Source of the DNA: Membranihabitans marinus
Lineage (GTDB): Bacteria > Bacteroidota > Bacteroidia > Chitinophagales > Saprospiraceae
Length of the DNA: 64,000 nt
Direction: 5' to 3'
Assembly (NCBI RefSeq): GCF_019802045.1
Contig: NZ_JAHVHU010000008.1
Coordinates: 124,001-188,000 of the forward strand
Positions 47,260 to 56,392 of the stretch are shown in pieces. Below the pieces are notes generated by a model. It did no database searches, had not been told where the DNA came from, and saw only the letters and a list, made by a program, of their open reading frames with translations. Positions within the stretch are counted from its first letter, which is position 1. Each line of letters opens with the position of its first letter. A program made the position numbers and the translations under genes.

Positions 47260-47617
47260 ATGTCAAATTTTCAATCATTTCGAGATATGGCGGTGTGGAA
47301 GTTGTCTATGTCACTTTCATAATAATTAGCGAAACTTACAAAGCACTTACCAAGGTATAAGGTTTACGCTTAGAACGCTCAGATCAGGCGATGTACGAAT
47401 AGTGTTTCAAGTAATATTGCTGAAGGTTATGGAAGACGAACTTGAGCTGATAAAGAACTTATATGACATGGCAAGAGGCTCCACTTTTGAAGCTCAAGAT
47501 CATCTTATAGATGAAACTGCGTTAGGCTGTTTTCAAGAAAAAGAATGTGAGAAATTTGTCAACCATTACGATGAATTAATTCATCAACTCAATAAATTAT
47601 TAAAATCGATATCTTAA
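47260..47617 (+). pseudogene. Four-helix bundle protein (TIGR02436) pseudogene
   Basis: Pieces of a four-helix bundle protein can be read in order but in different frames: MSNFQSFRDMAVWKLSMSLS from 47260 (then a stop), ETYKALTK, VSSNIAEGYGRRT at about 47404-47442, and ARGSTFEAQDHLIDETALG to the end. These are the family hallmarks. At least two frameshifts and several stops break the gene and part of the middle is missing. Intact relatives (about 120 residues) occur as intervening sequences in 23S rRNA genes or as solitary mobile-like genes; this one stands alone. Confidence 0.85.
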
Positions 47618-47700
47618 CCTCTACCTCTACCTTAACCTTCTGATTAACTAAACTCTCAACAATAAAAAACATTCTTTCTTCAAAAACGGTTATGTAATAT

Positions 47701-47708
47701 TATCTTTG
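47701..47708 (+). promoter_or_regulatory. Possible -7 element for the MsbA-like exporter
   Basis: TATCTTTG, a perfect TAnnTTTG match, lies 11 bases before the ATG at 47720. The region at -33 has TTC rather than TTG. Confidence 0.45.
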
Positions 47709-47719
47709 CAGATTAGTAG

Positions 47720-49483
47720 ATGGCGACACAAAAAATAAAAGGAAATAAGTTCGATTGGTCGATTCTCATGAGGATACTCTCCCTCGGAGGGAACTATAAG
47801 ACCTTATTTGTCACTTCGGCGGTATTGGCGGTAGTACTCGCTCCAGTCAGTATTGTTCGGCCGTTGTTGATCAATAAAGCCGTTGATGATTATATCCTCC
47901 AGTTTGATTTTCAAGGATTACTGACCATTACCTTGGTTATGATCGCGGTGTTATTGGCTGAAGTTGTCCTCCGATACTTTTTTATTTATTTGTCCAATCT
48001 CTTGGGACAGAATGTCATTCGGGATTTACGAACCCGTGTATTTCGACATGTACTTTCACTGAATCCAACCTACTTTGACCGGACGCCGGTCGGAACCTCT
48101 ACCACCCGGACGATCAATGATATTGAATCCATCAATCAGGTGTTCACTCAAGGTGTACTGATCATGATTGCTGATGTACTTCGGATTGTGGCCGTGTTGA
48201 TTACGATGATGGTGGTCAGCGTTCGACTGACGGTTATCGTACTTATTACGATGCCACTGATCCTTTTTGCGACGTATATATTTAAAGAAAAAGTCAAGTT
48301 TGCTTATCAAAAAGTCCGGGCGCAGATTGCGAATATGAATGCTTTTCTCCAGGAGCGATTGAGTGGGATGTATATTGTTCAGATCTTTAATGCTGAGGAG
48401 AAAGAAAAGCAGAAATTTAGAACCATAAACCGGAATTACACACAGGCCAATCTGGATTCGATCCTGTATTATGCTATATTTTTTCCGGTCGTAGAGATCA
48501 TATCAGCCTTGGCTTTGGCCTTGCTGGTATGGTGGGGAGCCCGGGGCATCATTGGAGGAGATGTGACTTTTGGTAGTCTGGTAATCTTTCCTATTTTTCT
48601 CAATATGCTTTTTCGCCCGATGCGTATGCTAGCGGATAAGTTCAATACGCTGCAGATGGGAATTGTCGCCGGTGAACGAATTTTCAATTTACTGGATCGT
48701 CGGGATCAGATCGAAGATATTGGTGATATTGAGATCGAAAAATTGGAAGGTGAAATTGAATTTCGTAATGTGGACTTCAGCTACGATGGGGAGAATGATG
48801 TACTGAAAGACATTAATTTTCGGGTTGATCCGGGAGACGCATTGGCGGTCGTAGGAAGTACGGGATCGGGGAAAACCACTTTAATAAATATCCTGACGCG
48901 ATTTTATGAAATCCGCCACGGTGAGATTCTGATTGATGAAGTCAATACAAAACAATATAAACTGGATTCACTTCGCCGAAGGATTGGAATCGTACTCCAG
49001 GACGTGTTCCTGTTTACCGGAACTATTCTCGACAATATCCGGATGATGGATGAAACCATTGATAAAGACCGGGTGATCTATTTTTCAAAAATGATTGGAG
49101 CCCACGATATTATCATGGACTTGCCTGGCGATTATGATTTTGTGGTTTCGGAACGCGGATCGAATCTTTCCTCCGGGCAGCGGCAATTGATTTCTTTTGC
49201 CCGGCTGTTGATTTTTGATCCGGATATTCTAATTCTTGATGAGGCGACATCCAATATTGACCTGGAGACCGAAAACCTGATCCAATATGCCATTGAACAA
49301 TTGATTGCTGAACGGACCTCCATTATTATTGCCCACCGTCTGAGCACGATCAAACATGCCGATAAAATAATCGTACTCGACCATGGACGTATTATCGAAC
49401 AGGGGACCATGGATGAGTTGCTGGAAAAAGAAGGGGGGCATTTTAGAAGGCTGTATGAGTTGCAATTTGAGGAAATCGAATAA
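47720..49483 (+). CDS. ABC exporter (MsbA-like, fused membrane and ATPase domains)
   Basis: A 587-residue half-transporter that works as a homodimer or with a paralogue. The N-terminal 320 residues form a six-helix exporter domain (VTSAVLAVVLAPVSIVRPLL, TPVGTSTTRTINDIESIN). The ATPase domain has Walker A GSTGSGKTT, signature LSSGQRQLISFARLL, Walker B ILILDEATSNID and the H-loop IIAHRLST. It is of the lipid A/multidrug exporter type; the substrate is not determinable from sequence. Confidence 0.94.
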   Translation: MATQKIKGNKFDWSILMRILSLGGNYKTLFVTSAVLAVVLAPVSIVRPLLINKAVDDYILQFDFQGLLTITLVMIAVLLAEVVLRYFFIYLSNLLGQNVIRDLRTRVFRHVLSLNPTYFDRTPVGTSTTRTINDIESINQVFTQGVLIMIADVLRIVAVLITMMVVSVRLTVIVLITMPLILFATYIFKEKVKFAYQKVRAQIANMNAFLQERLSGMYIVQIFNAEEKEKQKFRTINRNYTQANLDSILYYAIFFPVVEIISALALALLVWWGARGIIGGDVTFGSLVIFPIFLNMLFRPMRMLADKFNTLQMGIVAGERIFNLLDRRDQIEDIGDIEIEKLEGEIEFRNVDFSYDGENDVLKDINFRVDPGDALAVVGSTGSGKTTLINILTRFYEIRHGEILIDEVNTKQYKLDSLRRRIGIVLQDVFLFTGTILDNIRMMDETIDKDRVIYFSKMIGAHDIIMDLPGDYDFVVSERGSNLSSGQRQLISFARLLIFDPDILILDEATSNIDLETENLIQYAIEQLIAERTSIIIAHRLSTIKHADKIIVLDHGRIIEQGTMDELLEKEGGHFRRLYELQFEEIE

Positions 49484-49580
49484 GGCCTTCGCAGTTTAAA
49501 ATGGATTTTTTCAAATTCTGTGTTATTTTCAAACATTTTGGATATATATCCAGTTTAAATCATGTACAACATCTGGCAGA

Positions 49581-50018
49581 ATGATCATATTCAACAATAA
49601 TAATATAAGAAGACCTAGTCTACTGCAGATCCTTATCGGGTTTTTTGTCCTGTTTGCTTTTCTGTACGTCGGGTTTTATATCACCAAGTGGATACTTTAT
49701 GCATTGGGGTTTCTGGCTCCTGCACTTTTGGTGGCAGCAGCAGTGCTTAATTTTGCGACCATAAAAAATTTTGTAAAATACTTGTGGGGATTGATTCGAG
49801 TAAAACCAATCTGGGGATTGATGCTGACGTTTTTAGCCGTCATCGGATTTCCGGTGACCTGTACGCTTCTTTTTGTACGAGCCTGGTCACAATGGCGAAA
49901 GCGCCGAAATTATGTCGATGAAGTTACCTCCGATGGGAGTGAATACATTGACTATGAAGTAGTCGATGAGGAGCAAACTCACAAACGACGTATTGACTTG
50001 CTGGAACGACGAAACTAA
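49581..50018 (+). CDS. Small membrane protein, unrecognised
   Basis: A 145-residue protein I do not recognise. It has a hydrophobic helix at about 15-33 (LLQILIGFFVLFAFLYVGF), a second at about 35-60, and a third at about 77-97, then a basic and acidic tail (WRKRRNYVDEV, EYIDYEVVDEEQ). The tail would face the cytoplasm if the positive-inside rule holds. It lies 97 bases after the ABC exporter and 72 before the glycosyltransferase, all on the same strand, so it may belong to an envelope-related transcript. Confidence 0.65.
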   Translation: MIIFNNNNIRRPSLLQILIGFFVLFAFLYVGFYITKWILYALGFLAPALLVAAAVLNFATIKNFVKYLWGLIRVKPIWGLMLTFLAVIGFPVTCTLLFVRAWSQWRKRRNYVDEVTSDGSEYIDYEVVDEEQTHKRRIDLLERRN

Positions 50019-50090
50019 AATCATGACAAAGCAAGCCACATTGTATCATTGCTCTGAGTTTCTATCTCATCGCAGCAGGCGGAAGGCATC

Positions 50091-51218
50091 ATGATGGTCC
50101 CGGTGTTTTATTTTATCCTCCTTTTTTTATTTTTTGGAGTCCAGATTTATTTGTGGTGGTCGTCGGGTGAATTAAAAGATTATTCACCGGAAGTCAATAC
50201 CAGCAATAATGAACAGGGTGCAGGGGATGTTCCCACTGTCACTGTTTTGGTCCCTGCTCAGAACGAAGAACAAAGTATAGGACGTTGCCTGGATTCTTTA
50301 AAACGTCAGAATTACATATCCACTCATCTACAGATTATCATGATCAATGATCATTCGACTGATCAAACCGCAACCATTGCCCGATCCTATTCTGGCGTTC
50401 AAGTCATCGATCAGAAGGAAGGCTTTTTGGGTAAAAAAGCAGCGATAGAATATGGGGTAAAAGTCGCGACGGGGCAAGTCGTATTGACGATGGATGCAGA
50501 TTGTGAAGCGGGGGAGGACTGGGTAAATTCCATGATCCGGGCTGTCGGTGAAGATCATCATGTACTGGCCACCGGACCGGTGTGGATGGTACCGGATAAA
50601 TCCGGTTTTTTACAGAAATACCAGGAAATGGAGCAGGCCGCCTTAAATGTGTTGACCTGCGGCGGAATAAATTCCGGAGTGGTCCTTTCTGCGAGTGGCG
50701 CCAATATGGCCTACTTCCGATCTCTATTCTATGAGCTGGATCCGTATGCGGATAATCAGAATGTGCCTTCCGGCGATGATGTTTTTTTTGCTCACCAGGT
50801 GTATCTCAGTGGGGGAGAAGTCCGGTTTGTTCTGGAGCAGGCAGCCATGGTATATACCAGTCCTGTTGTTTCATATACAGCATTTATCCGGCAGCGCATG
50901 CGTTGGGCTGGTAAATCGTCCGGCTATTCGCATTGGCCGACGAAGCTTTATTTGGTTGGTTTCGGAATCGTGAATTTATCGTTTGTTTTTTTATTGATCG
51001 CCGGGGTATGGAAGCCCATTTTCTATTCCTACCTATTCTATGGTTTGTTGATCAAATTCATTGTGGATTATCTGATCATCTACACGGGTATGCGCTGGGG
51101 TAATCGTCCGGTGTGCTGGCAGGATGTATTGAAAGCAAGCTTGTTTCAGGTAGGCTATGTGGTGTATGTTACCATTTTGCTGGTACAAGGAAAAAAGGGA
51201 GGATGGAAAAATGATTGA
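50091..51218 (+). CDS. Family 2 glycosyltransferase, membrane-bound
   Basis: A 375-residue GT2 enzyme with an N-terminal membrane helix (FYFILLFLFFGVQIYLWW) and two or three C-terminal helices. The catalytic core has VTVLVPAQNEEQSIGRCLDS, MINDHSTDQT, the DxD motif in MDADCEAGEDW, a GDDVFF acid region and QRMRWAGK. It is of the processive/HpnI-like type that builds glycolipids or polysaccharides. Sugar donor and acceptor are unknown. Two adjacent ATGs (50091, 50094) are possible starts. Confidence 0.9.
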   Translation: MMVPVFYFILLFLFFGVQIYLWWSSGELKDYSPEVNTSNNEQGAGDVPTVTVLVPAQNEEQSIGRCLDSLKRQNYISTHLQIIMINDHSTDQTATIARSYSGVQVIDQKEGFLGKKAAIEYGVKVATGQVVLTMDADCEAGEDWVNSMIRAVGEDHHVLATGPVWMVPDKSGFLQKYQEMEQAALNVLTCGGINSGVVLSASGANMAYFRSLFYELDPYADNQNVPSGDDVFFAHQVYLSGGEVRFVLEQAAMVYTSPVVSYTAFIRQRMRWAGKSSGYSHWPTKLYLVGFGIVNLSFVFLLIAGVWKPIFYSYLFYGLLIKFIVDYLIIYTGMRWGNRPVCWQDVLKASLFQVGYVVYVTILLVQGKKGGWKND

Positions 51219-51242
51219 TGGTAGATTGTTGATGGTAGATTG
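51215..51242. repeat. Perfect 14-bp tandem duplication
   Basis: TTGATGGTAGATTG is repeated twice in a row (51215-51228, 51229-51242), and a partial third copy TTGATTG follows. It overlaps the last bases of the glycosyltransferase gene. Confidence 0.85.
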
Positions 51243-51863
51243 TTGATTGAATGGTTGCTATTTGTTCGATAATAAATTTAGTTCTTCCTCCTCCAATTCT
51301 ACTAATTCAATGTAGTAAACAATCAGTGTGTTGAATAAGATCCTGTTGTAAGGTAGCCGGATCTTCCAGCTCCGTGTGGGTTTTTTGCGTTCCGGGATGC
51401 AAGAACTCCAGCTTATGGATGAAAACGTTTTCCAAGGAGCAGAACTTGTGCCGCTGAAAAGCGGTAAGCTCCTTCTTCCCAAAGGTACCTGATTATGCGG
51501 TGTTGATATGTTAATCACATACTGTTCGTGAGACTCTGGTATGATACTTTATTATATTAAAAAGACCCTGACAGGCGGCATATTTGGCGGATGGGGTGGT
51601 GTAAAAGTTTGTCATTCTGTCGTCCGCAAAGACGGACTTATCGCACTCATATAGCCTTTCCAGGGTCTGACAACCCTGGCTATAACCTTCTATCTCTACG
51701 GGGTTTTTTACTAATATACGTTAAGCAGGTGCCCAGACGCGGACGCAGGATAGATTACAAAAGCAATATGCTTTTGCTACATTAACCAACGAGATGTGAC
51801 ATATCCTTCTTCATAACGGTTTTCTATTTGAAATAAACTATTTATGTAATTAAAAAGTTGAGA
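51219..51863. other. Intergenic, 645 bp
   Basis: No gene is supported. It contains the 14-bp duplication, a short plus-strand frame ending at about 51490 that reads ENVFQGAELVPLKSGKLLL without a convincing start, an inverted repeat GTCCGCAAAGACGGAC near 51630, and the second copy of the 29-bp palindromic repeat (51758-51786). Confidence 0.6.
51758..51786. repeat. Dispersed 29-bp palindromic repeat, copy 2
   Basis: Matches 6972-7000 at 26 of 29 positions. Here the hairpin is CAAAAGC, five bases, GCTTTTG, then CTACATTAAC. It lies 77 bases from the asnB stop, again in a spacer between convergent genes. Confidence 0.7.
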
Positions 51864-53525
51864 TCAATACGCCTCCATGTGTACATTCCGGACTGCCCGT
51901 CCACTCGGATCGTTCATGTTCTTGAAAGCCTGGTCCCATTCCAGCGCCACTTCTGAACTGCAGGCCACGCTGGGCACGGATGGTACGGTGCGGGCAGCTG
52001 CATCACTGGGAAAGTGTTCATGGAAAATGGAGCGGTAGTGGTATTCTTCTTTGCTGGTAGGCGTCTGTATGGGAAACCTAAGGTGGGCGTGCTGCATCTG
52101 CTCATCGCTGACCCGGGCATCCACCATTTCCTTAAGTGTATCGATCCAGCTGTAACCCACACCATCTGAAAATTGTTCTTTTTGACGCCATGCCACGCTT
52201 TCTGGCAGGTAATCTTCGAAAGCTTGCCGAAGAATGTGCTTCTCCATTTTACCGTTCCGGATCAATTTATCTTCCGGATTGAGTCGCATGGCCACATCCA
52301 TGAATTCTTTGTCAAGAAAGGGTACCCGCCCTTCGATCCCCCAGGCGGCCAGAGATTTGTTTGCTCTTAAACAGTCGTACATGTATAGTTTATCCAGCTT
52401 ACGGACGGTTTCTTCATGGAACTCCCTGGCCGAGGGTGCTTTGTGAAAGTACAAGTATCCTCCAAAGATCTCATCGCTTCCTTCGCCGCTGAGCACCATT
52501 TTGATTCCCATGGATTTGATCGATCGCGCCAGGAGATACATGGGGGTGCTTGCGCGAATGGTGGTGATGTCGTAGGTTTCCAGATGATAGATGACATCCC
52601 GGATGGCATCCAGACCTTCCTGAATGGTATAAACGATCTCATGATGTACTGTATCGAGATGCTCTGCCACCAGACGGGCAGCTGCCAGATCGGGTGACCC
52701 TTCCAGACCTATGGCAAAAGAATGCAAACGGGGCCACCAGGCGGCATCTTTATCTCCGCTTTCAATCCGTTTTTGCGAATATTTTTTTGCAATAGCAGAA
52801 GTAATGGAAGAATCAAGTCCGCCGGACAACAATACCCCATAAGGCACATCGCTCATCAGTTGCCGGTGAACCGCCTTTTCCAGTGCGGCTCTTAATTCCA
52901 TAATGTCGGACGAGTTATCCTGAACGTTGTGATAATCCATCCAGTCGCGGGAATACCAACGCGTAATTTGGCCATCCCGGCTGTGAAGGTAGTGACCCGG
53001 GGGGAAAAGTTCGATTTTTACACAGACCCCTTCGAGGGCTTTAAGTTCACTCGCTACATAAAAAGTGCCTTTTTCGTCCCACCCGATGTAAAGCGGTATA
53101 ATACCCATGTGATCGCGGGCAATAAAATATTCATCTTTCTCAAGGTCATAGATCGCAAATCCAAAAATTCCATTCATTTCATCCAAAAAATCAGGGCCTC
53201 TTTCCTGGTAAAGTGCCAGGATCACTTCACAATCGCTTTTGGTCTGAAAATGATAATCCGGAAATTGTTTGCGTAGCTCATTGTGATTGTAAATCTCGCC
53301 GTTTGCGGCCAGGATGAGGGATTTATCCTTAGAGAATAAGGGCTGTTTTCCGGAGGTGGGATCTACGATAGCCAACCGTTCATGAGCCATGATGGCATGA
53401 TCAGAATTATAGATGCCACTCCAGTCCGGTCCCCGGTGACGAATACACTTGGCCATTTCCAATATTTGGGGACGCAATTCCCCCACGGATTCTTTGAGTT
53501 CAAAAGCACAGACGATACCACACAT
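51864..53525 (-). CDS. asnB: Asparagine synthase B (glutamine-hydrolysing)
   Basis: A 553-residue enzyme that makes asparagine from aspartate, ATP and glutamine. Cys2 of MCGIVCAFEL is the glutaminase nucleophile, followed by IRHRGPDWSG. The synthetase domain has the ATP loop LLSGGLDSSITSAIAKKYS and SGEGSDEIFGGYLYF. The ATG at 53525 is required to place the Cys at the N-terminus; a longer frame to 53558 would destroy this. Full-length and apparently intact. Confidence 0.97.
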   Translation of the reverse strand: MCGIVCAFELKESVGELRPQILEMAKCIRHRGPDWSGIYNSDHAIMAHERLAIVDPTSGKQPLFSKDKSLILAANGEIYNHNELRKQFPDYHFQTKSDCEVILALYQERGPDFLDEMNGIFGFAIYDLEKDEYFIARDHMGIIPLYIGWDEKGTFYVASELKALEGVCVKIELFPPGHYLHSRDGQITRWYSRDWMDYHNVQDNSSDIMELRAALEKAVHRQLMSDVPYGVLLSGGLDSSITSAIAKKYSQKRIESGDKDAAWWPRLHSFAIGLEGSPDLAAARLVAEHLDTVHHEIVYTIQEGLDAIRDVIYHLETYDITTIRASTPMYLLARSIKSMGIKMVLSGEGSDEIFGGYLYFHKAPSAREFHEETVRKLDKLYMYDCLRANKSLAAWGIEGRVPFLDKEFMDVAMRLNPEDKLIRNGKMEKHILRQAFEDYLPESVAWRQKEQFSDGVGYSWIDTLKEMVDARVSDEQMQHAHLRFPIQTPTSKEEYHYRSIFHEHFPSDAAARTVPSVPSVACSSEVALEWDQAFKNMNDPSGRAVRNVHMEAY

Positions 53526-53689
53526 AATTCTGAATTTATTTTGTGAACGATTGCGCAAAGTATAAAAATCGAGGTTCCGAACTTTGTACTATTTTTAGCC
53601 TATTGTCAATTTAAAATTGAGGTATCGCGCTTGTACCCAGTGCACGATCACGCTATTGCTACGATTCAGAAGATGCGGAAATGTGATTT

Positions 53690-54514
53690 CTAACCGTCCA
53701 TTTTTAGCCAGTATTTGATCAATTCCGCTACATCATCTATTCTGCTCTTGATGTGATTCAGTATTGCTGTGATATCCGTGGAATCCTCCGTAGGCGTATC
53801 CACTGCATCGTTGGACAGAACAGATAGAGCAGTGATTTGTCGGTTCATATGAGCAGCAATGATCACCTCAGGTATAGTAGACATGCCGACCATGTCGGCC
53901 CCCAATTGACGAAATAATCGGTATTCGGCAGGTGTTTCCAGCTGAGGACCGGTTACTCCCAAATATACACCCGTGTCGAGTTGTAAGCCTGATTTTTCGG
54001 AAAATTCTAAAAGCATATTTATGAATTTCGGATCGTATACTTCGCTCATGAATGGATAACGAGGTCCCCATTTTTCATTATTTGGACCGATAAGCGGACT
54101 TGGGAAGGACCAGTTGATGTGATCACGGATTAAGACCAGATTTCCAGCTGCAAAAGATGGGTTGACATTTCCGGCTGCATTGGTGAAGAAGAAGGATTGG
54201 GTGCCGGTCTCGGCAAGGACTCTGATCGGAAAGGTGACCTCCGCCATGGTGTAACCTTCATAGTAATGCAATCGACCTCCAAGAATCCAAAAGAGGATCC
54301 CCTGATTTGTGGCCAGATAAAGGGTAGCATCCATATGGTGAACGGTCATTCTGGGAAAATGAGGGATTTTGGAAAGTTTGGTCTGGTATTTAATAGAAAA
54401 TTGATTTGTAATATCTTTAAGTCCTGTTCCCAGTACGATAGTGTGTCGAGGCAACTCTTGTACCTGGGATTTCAGATAATGGGCGGCCTTTCTTATTCGT
54501 TCATTGATTGCCAT
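53690..54514 (-). CDS. Purine-nucleoside phosphorylase (trimeric type)
   Basis: A 274-residue purine nucleoside phosphorylase of the low-molecular-mass trimeric family, which splits inosine or guanosine with phosphate. Motifs are IVLGTGLKDI near the phosphate site, HYYEGYTMAEVTFPIRVL, FFFTNAAGNVNPSF, GPQLETPAEYRLFRQLGADM and MSTIPEVIIAAH. The length fits PNPs of this family (about 275). The ATG at 54514 was selected because the longer frame overlaps the divergent rimP promoter. Confidence 0.94.
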   Translation of the reverse strand: MAINERIRKAAHYLKSQVQELPRHTIVLGTGLKDITNQFSIKYQTKLSKIPHFPRMTVHHMDATLYLATNQGILFWILGGRLHYYEGYTMAEVTFPIRVLAETGTQSFFFTNAAGNVNPSFAAGNLVLIRDHINWSFPSPLIGPNNEKWGPRYPFMSEVYDPKFINMLLEFSEKSGLQLDTGVYLGVTGPQLETPAEYRLFRQLGADMVGMSTIPEVIIAAHMNRQITALSVLSNDAVDTPTEDSTDITAILNHIKSRIDDVAELIKYWLKMDG

Positions 54515-54524
54515 GATAATAATT

Positions 54525-54555
54525 TTGGGTTTTCCATTGCTTTTCAGTACTTTTG
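54525..54555 (+). promoter_or_regulatory. Bacteroidota-type promoter for rimP-nusA-infB
   Basis: TTG (54525-54527), 20 bases, TACTTTTG (54548-54555): a full consensus match. Transcription would begin at about 54562, giving a leader of about 40 bases that contains the hairpin at 54570-54597. Confidence 0.65.
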
Positions 54556-54569
54556 CAAAACAATAAGTG

Positions 54570-54597
54570 AAAGGGAACCAAAAGCGTTCCCTTTTTT
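54570..54597 (+). terminator. Terminator-like hairpin in the rimP leader
   Basis: A perfect 9-bp stem (AAAGGGAAC, seven-base loop, GTTCCCTTT) ends in a T run of seven, only 2 bases before the first rimP ATG. It lies between the promoter and the gene in the sense direction, so it may attenuate the operon. Confidence 0.7.
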
Positions 54598-54599
54598 TA

Positions 54600-55070
54600 A
54601 TGATTGAAGTTATGGATGAGGCCAAAATTAAACAAGTAATTGAACAAAAACAGGCTGAAGATGATTATAATGATTGCTACCTGGTAGACATCGAATACAA
54701 TAAAGTCAAAAATCATCTCACCCTTTATATTGGAAGTGACTCAGGCATGTCGCTGAAAAAATGCCAGGCGTTTAGTCGGCATGTGGAAGCTTACCTTGAT
54801 GAATCATTGATGCTCGGAGAAAAGTATGAACTTGATGTGTCGTCACCTGGTGTGGGCAGGCCACTCAAGCTTAGACGGCAATACCAGAATAATATAGGTC
54901 GTGATCTTAAGATACAGAAAACCGATGGATCGCGGGCAAAAGGAGAATTAATTGAAGTATTGGAAGACACTATCCGTATTGAACAAATAAGAGGAAAAAA
55001 GAAAACGGGAGCGATTTTGGAAATCCCATTTGAAGAAATATCAACCGCATTAGTACAAATTAAATTTTAA
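54600..55070 (+). CDS. rimP: Ribosome maturation factor RimP
   Basis: A 156-residue 30S maturation factor. The first domain has DCYLVDIEYNKVKNHLTLYI and CQAFSRHVEAYLDESL; the family motif YELDVSSPGVGRPL is intact; an Sm-like C-terminal domain follows (RDLKIQKTDGSRAKGELIEV). The ATG at 54600 directly follows the leader hairpin; a second ATG at 54612 (MDEAKIKQ) is an equal alternative. It begins the conserved rimP-nusA-infB operon, and nusA starts 4 bases after its stop. Confidence 0.95.
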   Translation: MIEVMDEAKIKQVIEQKQAEDDYNDCYLVDIEYNKVKNHLTLYIGSDSGMSLKKCQAFSRHVEAYLDESLMLGEKYELDVSSPGVGRPLKLRRQYQNNIGRDLKIQKTDGSRAKGELIEVLEDTIRIEQIRGKKKTGAILEIPFEEISTALVQIKF

Positions 55071-55074
55071 AAAC

Positions 55075-56343
55075 ATGGTCAATTTAGTCGAATCGTTCTC
55101 TGAGTTTACGCAAGGGAAGAACATAGACAGGGTTAAAATGGTACGGATCCTGGAAGATGTATTCAGGACATTGATCAAGAAGAAATATGGCTCGGATGAA
55201 AACTTTGACATTATTGTCAATGCAGACCGGGGTGATCTACAGTTTTTTCGTGTCCGAGACATTGTGCCGGACGGGGAGGTGACGGATACGCTCAAAGAGA
55301 TTTCCATCACGGAAGCACAAGATTTTGATGATGATTATGAAATCGGCGAGGAGTGTTATGAACAAATCCATTTGGAGGATTTTGGCCGAAGAGCAATTAT
55401 GGCAGCGCGGCAAACTTTGATCTCCAGGATCATGGAGTTGGAGAAAGACAATATATTTAAGCAATACAACGAACGAGTTGGTGATTTGATTACCGGTGAG
55501 GTGAACCAAATACTAAAGCGAGAAATTCTTATATTTGATGATATTACAGGATATGAATTGGTATTGCCCAAAAGTGAAATGATCAAAGGTGATTTTTTCC
55601 GCAAGGGTGATATGGTGAAATCTGTGATTAAGAAAGTCGATGTCCGGAACAATAATCCGGTTGTTATCGTTTCACGTACAGATAACATGTTTCTGGCACG
55701 TCTTATGGAGCAGGAAGTTCCAGAGATTGAAGACGGGATCATTAATATCAAACAAATTGAACGTATACCCGGAGAGCGGGCAAAAGTCGCCGTAGAATCC
55801 TATGATGATCGGATCGATCCGGTCGGAGCTTGCGTGGGAATGAAAGGGGTTCGGATTCACGGAATTGTGCGGGAATTGCGCAATGAGAACATCGATATTG
55901 TTAACTTTACCAACAATATTAACTTGTTCATTCAGCGGTCCTTGACACCAGCTAAGATTTCCAACATTGATTTGGATTTAGAAGCACGTCGTGCTTCCGT
56001 TTTCCTGGCACCGGATCAGGTCTCATTGGCCATCGGTCGGGGTGGGCACAATATTAAACTAGCATCCCGGTTAACCAATCTGGAATTGGATGTGTACAGA
56101 GATGTGGAAGAATTTGAAATTGAAGATGACGTCGATCTGGATGAGTTTACCGATGAAATTGATGGCTGGGTCATCGATGAACTGAAATCGATCGGATGCG
56201 ACACTGCCCGGAGTGTATTGCGATTAAATGCCGCCGAACTGGTGCGCCGTACCGATTTGGAACAGGAGACCGTAGATGAACTACTTCGCATACTGAAAGC
56301 GGAGTTTGATGAAGAATTTGAGGAGGTATTTGAAGAGGAATGA
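55075..56343 (+). CDS. nusA: Transcription elongation/termination factor NusA
   Basis: A 422-residue NusA. The N-terminal domain binds RNA polymerase (KMVRILEDVFRTLIKKKYG); S1 and two KH domains follow (GERAKVAVESYDDRIDPVGA, CVGMKGVRIHGIVRELRNEN, SLAIGRGGHNIKLASRLT). An acidic C-terminal part ends in FDEEFEEVFEEE. It lacks the second C-terminal repeats of the E. coli protein, as is usual in this phylum. Second gene of the operon. Confidence 0.96.
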   Translation: MVNLVESFSEFTQGKNIDRVKMVRILEDVFRTLIKKKYGSDENFDIIVNADRGDLQFFRVRDIVPDGEVTDTLKEISITEAQDFDDDYEIGEECYEQIHLEDFGRRAIMAARQTLISRIMELEKDNIFKQYNERVGDLITGEVNQILKREILIFDDITGYELVLPKSEMIKGDFFRKGDMVKSVIKKVDVRNNNPVVIVSRTDNMFLARLMEQEVPEIEDGIINIKQIERIPGERAKVAVESYDDRIDPVGACVGMKGVRIHGIVRELRNENIDIVNFTNNINLFIQRSLTPAKISNIDLDLEARRASVFLAPDQVSLAIGRGGHNIKLASRLTNLELDVYRDVEEFEIEDDVDLDEFTDEIDGWVIDELKSIGCDTARSVLRLNAAELVRRTDLEQETVDELLRILKAEFDEEFEEVFEEE

Positions 56344-56364
56344 TATAAAAAGTCCTCACTTTTG

Positions 56365-56372
56365 TAACTTTG
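56365..56372 (+). promoter_or_regulatory. Possible internal -7 element before infB
   Basis: TAACTTTG matches TAnnTTTG, 20 bases before the infB ATG. No TTG lies at the right distance upstream. It might add an internal promoter to the operon. Confidence 0.35.
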
Positions 56373-56392
56373 CAGAAAATATTAGAAACTGA

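Noticed and set aside
51258-51518. 86-codon frame on the minus strand
   Set aside because: Composition is unlike a protein and no family was recognised.
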